Below, piece after piece: positions 29,184 through 34,732 of a stretch of DNA of 34,732 bases (positions within the stretch are counted from its first letter, which is position 1; each line of letters starts with the position of its first letter). The position numbers and the translations under genes were made by a program. Source of the stretch: Myxococcales bacterium (GTDB taxonomy: Bacteria; Myxococcota_A; Polyangia; Polyangiales; Polyangiaceae). Location of the stretch: contig JANXVA010000138.1 of NCBI GenBank assembly GCA_025351875.1, forward strand, positions 1-34,732, written 5' to 3'. Under the pieces are notes generated by a model, which ran no database searches, was not told where the DNA came from, and saw only the letters and a list, made by a program, of their open reading frames with translations.

Positions 29184-31717
29184 GGCGCCTCCTCGGGGCC
29201 TCGCTGGCCGCCGCGGTGGCCGTCGCGCCCGGGCTCTCCGCATGCGACGCTGGCGGTCCCGCCATCGCCTCCGCGCCGATCGACATCGGGCCTCCGCGCT
29301 ATCACGTCGAGATCACCAACGATGGTCGCGCCATCGTCCTGCGCCGGAGCGCCGAGGCGTTGCTCGTGCTCGGGGCCGATGCCTTCCAGGCCGGCGTCGT
29401 CGAGGCGCTCGATGACTCCGCGAGCTACGATCCGTACGCGTTCGAAGGGCGCGAGGACGAAGCGGGCATCGCCTTTCGCGTACCCGTGCACATCCACGCG
29501 GAGGCCCTCCTGGCGGGTGGCGCGAGCGTGACCCTCGACTACGGAGACGGCCTGGGCGCGCGGGTCGACATCCACGACGAAGGTGACGCCGGCTTCACGT
29601 TCACGATGACTCCGAGCTCCAGCGCCGCGGGCGCGCCCGCGATCGCGGTCATGCGTGTGCGCGCCGGCACCTCGGGCGATCCCACCGAGGGTTTCTATGG
29701 CCTCGGCGAGTGGGAGGACTCGGTGGACCATCGAGGCAAGCTGCGCGCGATGCAGATCGAGGCCGAGCTGGAGAGCGAGAGCGCCAACAACGAGGCGCAC
29801 GTGCCCGTTCCGTTCCTGCTCGGCACCCACGGCTGGGCGATGTTCGTCGCCACGAACCGTGTCGGCGCGTTCGACGTCGCGCGGAAGGACCCGGCGTTCG
29901 TCGAGGCGACGTTCGCCGTCGCGCCGCGCAGCGGAAGCGGCGGCACACCCGAGACACTCAAGATGTGGCTCTTCGGCGCCGACGCGCCGCTCGATCTCGT
30001 CAGGAGCTGCTACCGCGTCTCCGGCCCCCACCGCATGCCGCCGGCGTGGGCGCTCGGTCCGTGGATCTGGCGCGATGACGACAAGGACCAGCAGCAGGTC
30101 CTCGACGACGCGGCGACGCTCCGGAGGCTCGATCTCGCGACGTCGGCGCTCTGGATCGACTCACCGTATGCGACCGCGATCAACACGTTCGACTTCGACC
30201 CCGCGAAGTACGAGGACGCGCCCGGGATGATCGCGAAGCTGCACGCGGCGGGCCTCCGCCTCGCGCTCTGGACGACGCCCTACCTCGACAAGACCGCCGA
30301 GCCGCTCCGCTCCGAGGCGACCGCGAAGGGCTATTTCCCACCGCAGAACGGGATCCCGCTCAACCCGTACAGCCTGCCGTTCGACTTCACCAACCCCGCG
30401 GGCTTCGCCTGGTGGCGCGACCTCGCGAAGCGCTACACGGACCTGGGCGTGGAGGGCTTCAAGCTCGACTACGGCGAGGACATCGTGTCCTCGCTCGGTC
30501 TCATACGTAACTCATGGCGCTTCGCCGACGGCTCCGACGAGCGCACGATGCACCACGCGTACTCGGGCCTCTACCACCGCGCCTACGCCGATGCGCTTCC
30601 GGCCGAGCGCTTCATGCTGTGCCGCGCGGCACACTGGGGAGAGCAAGACCTGGGCTGCATCATCTGGCCGGGCGACATGGACGCGACGTTCACGCGCCAC
30701 GGCGAGCGCTTCACGCCCCGCGAGGGCAAGACGGAGGTGGTCGGTGTCGGCGGCCTCCCCGCGACCGTCATCATGGGCCTGTCGCTCGGCGTCTCCGGGT
30801 TCCCCTTCTTCGGGGCGGACACCGGCGGCTATCGACACAGCCCGCCGGATGAGGAGCTCTTCCTCCGCTGGAGCGAGCAGACCGCGCTCTCGACGGTGAT
30901 GCAGGTCGGGGACAGCTCCGCGCAGCCACCGTGGGAGTTCACGCCCGAGAACGGGCGGAGCATGGCGACGGTAGATGTATACCGCACGTATGCGCGCCTC
31001 CACATGCGGCTCTTCCCGTACGAGTGGTCGTACGCGCAGCGCATCAGGGTCGACGGCCGACCCATCCAGCGCCCGCTCGGCCTCGCCTATCCCGAGATGG
31101 GCATCCATCCGTCGGACATCTACCTCTTCGGCGACGAGCTGCTCGTCGCGCCCGTCGTCACGCGCGGCGAGCGTCGTCGCGACGTCGTCGTCCCGGCGGG
31201 CTCGTGGGTCGACTGGTGGGACGGCACGCCGTATGCGTCCGACGGGCACGCGCCCATCAGCATCGACGCACCGCTCGACAGGCTGCCACTCCTGCTGCGC
31301 GACGGCGCGATCGTCCCGATGCTCCGCCCGACGATCGACACGCTTGCTCCCGCAGACGATCCCTCCGTCGACTCGTTCGCGCGAGACCCGGGGCTCCTCT
31401 GGGTGCGCATCGCCCCCGGGCGCCCTCGTCGCTTCGAGCTCTGGGATCGCACGAGCGTCGAGCGCGCGAACGACGGCTCGTTCCTGGTGACCAGCGGCGA
31501 CGTCTTCGCGACGGGCTTCGTGCTCGAGACGAACGCCACCTCCGCACCGACCGAGGTGACGCGCGAGGACGATGGCGGCGCCAAGATTACGCTCGCGCGC
31601 AGCCCGACGCTCGCGGCCCTCGACACCGCGACCGAAGGCTGGGCCTGGGAGCCCGCGCGTCGCGGGACGCTCTCGGTGAAGCTTCGCAGCGGCTCGGCGC
31701 GCGTCACCGCGCGCTGA
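29180..31717 (+). CDS. GH31-family glycoside hydrolase lipoprotein (alpha-glucosidase/xylosidase-like)
   Basis: An 845-residue exported hydrolase. The signal MRRLLGASLAAAVAVAPGLSAC has a good lipobox (LSAC). An N-terminal beta-sandwich (about 30-270, including GFYGLGEWEDSVDHRGK) precedes the barrel (about 280-640): DLATSALWIDSPYATAI, GFKLDYGEDI with nucleophile Asp430, and WPGDMDATF with acid/base Asp499, followed by GFPFFGADTGGY. The C-terminus has the usual beta domains (ELLVAPVVTRGERRRDVVVP, GSWVDWWDGT). It should cleave alpha-linked glucosides or xylosides of polysaccharides outside the cell, useful to a saprophytic or predatory soil bacterium. The exact linkage cannot be told. Start overlaps the amidotransferase stop; an apparent upstream frame extension lacks conservation. 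Confidence 0.92.
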   Translation: MRRLLGASLAAAVAVAPGLSACDAGGPAIASAPIDIGPPRYHVEITNDGRAIVLRRSAEALLVLGADAFQAGVVEALDDSASYDPYAFEGREDEAGIAFRVPVHIHAEALLAGGASVTLDYGDGLGARVDIHDEGDAGFTFTMTPSSSAAGAPAIAVMRVRAGTSGDPTEGFYGLGEWEDSVDHRGKLRAMQIEAELESESANNEAHVPVPFLLGTHGWAMFVATNRVGAFDVARKDPAFVEATFAVAPRSGSGGTPETLKMWLFGADAPLDLVRSCYRVSGPHRMPPAWALGPWIWRDDDKDQQQVLDDAATLRRLDLATSALWIDSPYATAINTFDFDPAKYEDAPGMIAKLHAAGLRLALWTTPYLDKTAEPLRSEATAKGYFPPQNGIPLNPYSLPFDFTNPAGFAWWRDLAKRYTDLGVEGFKLDYGEDIVSSLGLIRNSWRFADGSDERTMHHAYSGLYHRAYADALPAERFMLCRAAHWGEQDLGCIIWPGDMDATFTRHGERFTPREGKTEVVGVGGLPATVIMGLSLGVSGFPFFGADTGGYRHSPPDEELFLRWSEQTALSTVMQVGDSSAQPPWEFTPENGRSMATVDVYRTYARLHMRLFPYEWSYAQRIRVDGRPIQRPLGLAYPEMGIHPSDIYLFGDELLVAPVVTRGERRRDVVVPAGSWVDWWDGTPYASDGHAPISIDAPLDRLPLLLRDGAIVPMLRPTIDTLAPADDPSVDSFARDPGLLWVRIAPGRPRRFELWDRTSVERANDGSFLVTSGDVFATGFVLETNATSAPTEVTREDDGGAKITLARSPTLAALDTATEGWAWEPARRGTLSVKLRSGSARVTAR

Positions 31718-31808
31718 AGTCTCAGCTCGCGCGCAGCGTCGATTCGCGCGTTCGCACGCGCGACTGCCTGGTATGCGCCCCGCCGTGGTACTTGCCTCGG
31801 GATACGCC

Positions 31809-32438
31809 GTGATCGACGAGCGCCGTTTGAACAAGCACACCCTTGCCCCCTCCTTGATCGCGCTCGTGTCGGCGCTGGCTGCAGCGGCCGCGTGCGGTGG
31901 AACATCGGTGACGACCGTCTCCGGCACCACCGCCGACGGCGGTACCGACGACGGAAGCGCCGCCTGCGATCCCGCACCTTGTGCGACCGACGACGCCGGC
32001 GCCGGGGCTGGGTTCGACACGCCGACCATCTGTACGTCCGGGAAGAACTGGAGCCGCGGCGATCTCGGCTCGGCGTCGATGCACCCCGGCCGGGCCTGCA
32101 TCACGTGTCACGACCAGAGCATCCAGGCGCCTTCGTTCACGATCGCAGGCACGGTCTTTCCGACGGCCCACGAACCCGACGACTGCAACGGCGCGAGCGG
32201 CACGACGTCAGGCGCGCAGATCGTCATCACCGACGCGAACGGGAAGGTCACCAAGATCGCCGTCAATTCGGTGGGTAGCTTCTACTCGCAAGGGTCGTTT
32301 GCCCTGCCGTTCCGCGCGAAGGTCGTCGTCGGCACCAGGGAGCGCGCCATGTTCGCGAGCCAGAAGACCGGCGACTGCAACGCGTGCCACACCGAGACGG
32401 GCGATAACTCCGCGCCCGGCCGTATCGTCCTCCCCTGA
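31809..32438 (+). CDS. Lipoprotein with two CxxCH haem-binding motifs
   Basis: A 209-residue protein from a GTG start (MIDERRLNKHTLAP); an ATG at 31773 and a TTG at 31827 are alternatives. The signal SLIALVSALAAAAAC has a lipobox AAAC, followed by a Thr/Asp/Gly linker. Two CxxCH motifs, CITCH (97-101) and CNACH (190-194), indicate covalent haem c attachment or a zinc-like site. Between them lies a beta-rich segment (AQIVITDANGKVTKIAVNSVGSFYSQG) resembling a carboxypeptidase-regulatory/Ig-like fold. The protein could carry electrons at the outer face of a membrane. It is not a classical multihaem cytochrome: the two sites are 90 residues apart. It follows the GH31 gene by 91 bp. Confidence 0.78.
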   Translation: MIDERRLNKHTLAPSLIALVSALAAAAACGGTSVTTVSGTTADGGTDDGSAACDPAPCATDDAGAGAGFDTPTICTSGKNWSRGDLGSASMHPGRACITCHDQSIQAPSFTIAGTVFPTAHEPDDCNGASGTTSGAQIVITDANGKVTKIAVNSVGSFYSQGSFALPFRAKVVVGTRERAMFASQKTGDCNACHTETGDNSAPGRIVLP

Positions 32439-32461
32439 AAGGGCGTGGAGGGCCAGCGCTC

Positions 32462-32481
32462 CGCTCCCTTCGATGGGAGCG
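32462..32481. other. Hairpin followed by A-run
   Basis: CGCTCCC and GGGAGCG form a perfect 7-bp stem around TTCGAT, 23 nt after the stop at 32438. On the plus strand it is followed by AAAAAAA at about 32486-32492, the wrong sign for an intrinsic terminator in this direction. It may still stop transcription with Rho or stabilise the mRNA. Confidence 0.4.
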
Positions 32482-32564
32482 ACAGAAAAAAAGCACTTCC
32501 GGCCGACCTGGTCACCCGCTCGACCATGGCGTCGCGAGCCACGGACGGCTTATCATCGGCCGCG

Positions 32565-34055
32565 ATGACGTTGCCGCGCCTGCGGGCCGACGCCGCGGAT
32601 GATCGCGCCGTCGCAAAGATCCTCCGAGGCGCGCTGCGTCACGAGGTGGAGGTCGTGCGCCTCGAGTCACCGCCGACGTCATCGGGCCAGCATCTCCTCG
32701 AGGTGGAGGTCCCCGGCGAAGGGCTCGTCACCCTCCTCGCCGATCCGGTGGGGGACGCGACGGAGGCGGGCCACCCGCTGCACGTGCGACCCGTCACACG
32801 CCCGCAGATGGCCGCGCTCCTCGCCATGATCGAGCGGCTCGACGAGCCCTCCCATACGCAGCCGCCACCCGAGGGGCAAGGCCCCGACGGTGAGGACAAC
32901 CAGTCGAGCGACTCCACGATCGTCGCTCAGCTGAGCGGCCAGGCGGGCGCGGCGCGCCTACCGCCGCTCACCGCGTTCGGGCTCTTCGACGGCGAGCTGC
33001 CCGAGCCGCCGTCGTCCGGCGCATCGATCCCGAAGCCGCTGCCGAAGCCGCCGCTCAGGTCGCCGTCGGGCCAGATGCCGCGCGTGCTGAAGCCACCCAG
33101 CCTGCCTCCCATCTCCTTGAGCCCGGGCAGCAAGGCTCTCCCCGTCAACGAGCTCATCGGGCGTGTGATCGCCGGCAAGTACAAGGTCGAATCGGCGATC
33201 GGGAGCGGCTCGACGGCTTCCGTCTTCAAGGCGGTGCACCTCGATCTCAAGCGCAACGTGGCGGTGAAGATCCTCCACGCGGAGAACAGCCGGGAGATGC
33301 AGTTCGTGAAGCGCTTCAAAGGTGAGGCGCTCGCCGCGAGCAAGCTCGAACATCCCAACGTCGCCCGCGTCATCGACTTCGGTCAGGACACCGACGGCCT
33401 CCTCTATCTCGTGATGGAGCTCCTCACCGGGCGCAGCCTCGAGGCGATCCTCGCCGTCGAGGGCCGGTTGCCCGAGCGCTTGGCCCTCACGTTCGCGATC
33501 CAGGCCTGCAGTGCGCTCGCCTTCGCTCACGACGTCGGCATCGTTCATCGGGACATCAAGCCTGAGAACATCATGATCGTCGCGCATCGCGACGATGACG
33601 GGAATCCCTGCGACCTCGCGAAGGTCTGTGACTTCGGCCTGGCCAAGCTCGGCGAGCGCGATCCGGACCAGGAAGACCTCACCACCGGCGGAATGCTCTG
33701 CGGCTCGCCCCAGTACATGTCTCCCGAGCAGACACGCGGCGAGACGCTCGATGGTCGCTCGGACATCTACTCTCTCGCGGTCACGCTCTACGAGTCTCTG
33801 ACCGGTACGTTCCCGCACGACGGCGCCGACCTCGTCGACCTCTTCACGAAGAAGATGATGGTGCCGCCGATGAAGCTCTCGGCGCTGCTGCCCAACGTCG
33901 ACGCGCTGCTCGAGGACGTCGTGATGCGGGCGCTCTCGGCGGATCCGAAGCGACGTCATTCCAACGCGCGCGTCCTGCGCGAAGAGCTCCGCGAGGCGCT
34001 CGCTCTCCTCGACGACGAGGTGAACGATCGCGAGCCGACGATCGTCGCCGGCTGA
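32565..34055 (+). CDS. Ser/Thr protein kinase
   Basis: A 496-residue Hanks-type kinase. The N-terminal region (about 1-100) is beta-rich (HEVEVVRLESPPTSSGQHLL, EVEVPGEGLVTLLADPVG) and could be a regulatory domain, possibly PilZ-like, though I cannot confirm that. A Pro/Ser linker (100-195) leads to the kinase domain: GSGSTASVFKA glycine loop, NVAVKIL lysine, HRDIKPENIM (328-337), DFGLAKL (Asp356) and YMSPEQ. All catalytic residues are present. No transmembrane helix is seen, so it is cytoplasmic. The frame is open upstream to an ATG at 32526, also possible. It stands alone after the CxxCH lipoprotein gene. Confidence 0.92.
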   Translation: MTLPRLRADAADDRAVAKILRGALRHEVEVVRLESPPTSSGQHLLEVEVPGEGLVTLLADPVGDATEAGHPLHVRPVTRPQMAALLAMIERLDEPSHTQPPPEGQGPDGEDNQSSDSTIVAQLSGQAGAARLPPLTAFGLFDGELPEPPSSGASIPKPLPKPPLRSPSGQMPRVLKPPSLPPISLSPGSKALPVNELIGRVIAGKYKVESAIGSGSTASVFKAVHLDLKRNVAVKILHAENSREMQFVKRFKGEALAASKLEHPNVARVIDFGQDTDGLLYLVMELLTGRSLEAILAVEGRLPERLALTFAIQACSALAFAHDVGIVHRDIKPENIMIVAHRDDDGNPCDLAKVCDFGLAKLGERDPDQEDLTTGGMLCGSPQYMSPEQTRGETLDGRSDIYSLAVTLYESLTGTFPHDGADLVDLFTKKMMVPPMKLSALLPNVDALLEDVVMRALSADPKRRHSNARVLREELREALALLDDEVNDREPTIVAG

Positions 34056-34274
34056 ACGCGGCAGGGACTGCGCGAGTTGCGCGAGGGGCTGCGCTCATGA
34101 GGGGCGTGTACATCACGCCTGTCTCATCGCTCGCGACGAACCACGAGGTGAAGTCGCGACGACACGCGGACGCGATCGCGAGCGCTCGCGCGCACCGTGT
34201 GCGACGGCGCGTGATCCTCGGAGGATCACGAGCCGACGCACCTTGGCAAGGCTCGTGCTGGAGCGCCGAGCGCC
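34056..34274. other. Palindrome-rich intergenic region
   Basis: 219 bp without a gene. It contains GGCGTG-TACAT-CACGCC (34103-34119), overlapping palindromes GCGATCGC and GCGAGCGCTCGC (34172-34189), CGCAC-CGT-GTGCG (34191-34203) and the 19-bp dyad at 34211-34229. It probably combines the kinase terminator and the control region of the gene at 34275. Confidence 0.5.
34211..34229. promoter_or_regulatory. 19-bp near-perfect dyad upstream of the lipoprotein gene
   Basis: GTGATCCTC-G-GAGGATCAC is a perfect odd palindrome centred on 34220, 46 nt before the ATG at 34275. Its length and position fit a dimeric transcription-factor operator, or a hairpin in the 5' leader. Confidence 0.55.
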
Positions 34275-34732
34275 ATGTCCCGAAAGAACCTCCTCCGAAC
34301 CGTATCGCTCGGCCCGCTGACTGCAGTCCTCATCGCCGCTCAGGCGCTCGCGGGCTGCGCGTCCTCGGACGGCACCTCCGAGCCGCCGACGTCCTCGAGC
34401 CCCGACGCGATCACTCCTCAGGAGGTTGCCGCCGGCGAGGCAGCCGGGCCGGTCGACGACGATGGTCTGGCGGCAGAGGGCGCGCTCGCAATCGATCTCG
34501 AGCAACCGGTGACTACCCCTGCGGAGGACAGCGCGCCGTTCATCGACCCGGAAGACGCGCTCCTGCCGACCCAGCCGGTCGTTCCGCCCGGCGCGATCGA
34601 TCCGGACGAGCTGAACCAGACGGCCTCGTGTCGACGCGTGACGGGCTACCGCAGCGGCAAGGCCTTCAGCCTGTGCGTCACCACCATCGACGGAACGTAC
34701 GTCGAAGTGAACACCGCCCGCGCGTACCTTCG
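34275..34732 (+). CDS. Lipoprotein, possibly M15/VanY-type peptidase, 3' end missing
   Basis: Open from the ATG at 34275 to the window edge (152 codons). The signal MSRKNLLRTVSLGPLTAVLI has a good N-region and ends with the lipobox LAGC. A long acidic/Pro linker follows (about 30-115). The last visible segment, CRRVTGYRSGKAFSLCVTTI then VEVNTARAYLR, has a cysteine pair and resembles the start of D-Ala-D-Ala carboxypeptidase (M15/VanY) domains, where an AxxYLxM helix precedes the catalytic core. The catalytic HxH and Asp residues would lie outside the window, so this assignment is tentative. Confidence 0.75.
   Translation, partial: MSRKNLLRTVSLGPLTAVLIAAQALAGCASSDGTSEPPTSSSPDAITPQEVAAGEAAGPVDDDGLAAEGALAIDLEQPVTTPAEDSAPFIDPEDALLPTQPVVPPGAIDPDELNQTASCRRVTGYRSGKAFSLCVTTIDGTYVEVNTARAYL

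Noticed and set aside
32462..32492. Intrinsic terminator on the plus strand
   Set aside because: The stem is followed by A residues, not T residues, in the direction of transcription.

Overview
This window is a gene-dense (>90% coding), very GC-rich bacterial chromosome segment with strong G/C third-position bias. Many predicted lipoproteins carry Asp/Gly/Ser-rich linkers after the lipid cysteine. There are two Hanks-type Ser/Thr kinases and one protein with a long histone-H1-like Lys/Ala/Pro tail. Together these point to a myxobacterium (Myxococcota), plausibly order Polyangiales; this is inferred from gene style, not from a marker gene. I saw no tRNA, rRNA, CRISPR array, insertion sequence or prophage gene.

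Layout. 1-1069: two divergent secreted/lipoprotein genes, the left one cut by the window edge. 1129-2355: a MurE-like Mur ligase lacking the N-terminal UDP-binding domain. 2363-5459 (minus): lipoprotein amidohydrolase, a metallo-beta-lactamase-fold gene broken by one frameshift, and a small tail-anchored membrane protein. 5601-6382 (minus): remnant of a beta-propeller-like secreted protein, also frameshifted and 5'-truncated. 6392-9391 (plus): tightly packed patatin-like phospholipase, HsdM-like adenine methyltransferase and short HsdS-like specificity protein, without HsdR. 9404-10489 (minus): rhomboid protease whose catalytic-His motif is tandemly duplicated. 10532-12664: membrane GAF-GAF-GGDEF diguanylate cyclase. 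12727-16178: small hypothetical, DUF3105 lipoprotein, BrkB/YihY membrane protein, a 338-bp intergenic stretch with a large imperfect hairpin, and a trypsin-like protease.

16182-21988 (minus) is a likely six-gene operon, read right to left: HAD/cN-II-type 5'-nucleotidase, TruD, ExbB, ExbD, TonB-like protein, family-4-like uracil-DNA glycosylase. TruD-ExbB and ExbB-ExbD overlap at stop/start codons, so a tRNA-modification enzyme is translationally coupled to an envelope motor. 22018-24811: a DWG-motif Ser/Thr kinase with a polytopic C-terminus, and a ferritin-like diiron protein divergent from a TIGR01777/SDR39U1 epimerase. 25825-26868: DUF695-RraB fusion with an H1-like tail, preceded by a perfect inverted repeat. 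26912-28371: DUF2786-like zinc-site protein, then an SdpR/SdpI-type repressor/immunity pair with a clear operator and hairpins on both sides. 28464-31717: glutamine amidotransferase coupled by ATGA overlap to a GH31 lipoprotein glucosidase. 31809-34732: lipoprotein with two CxxCH motifs, a second Ser/Thr kinase, a palindrome-rich intergenic region, and the start of a lipoprotein that may be an M15/VanY-type peptidase.

The points most worth a second look are the patatin-HsdM-HsdS cluster without HsdR, the DUF695-RraB-H1 fusion with its upstream inverted repeat, the rhomboid active-site duplication, the N-terminally trimmed MurE, the TruD-ExbBD-TonB coupling, and two nearby single-frameshift genes that may be true decay or assembly error.
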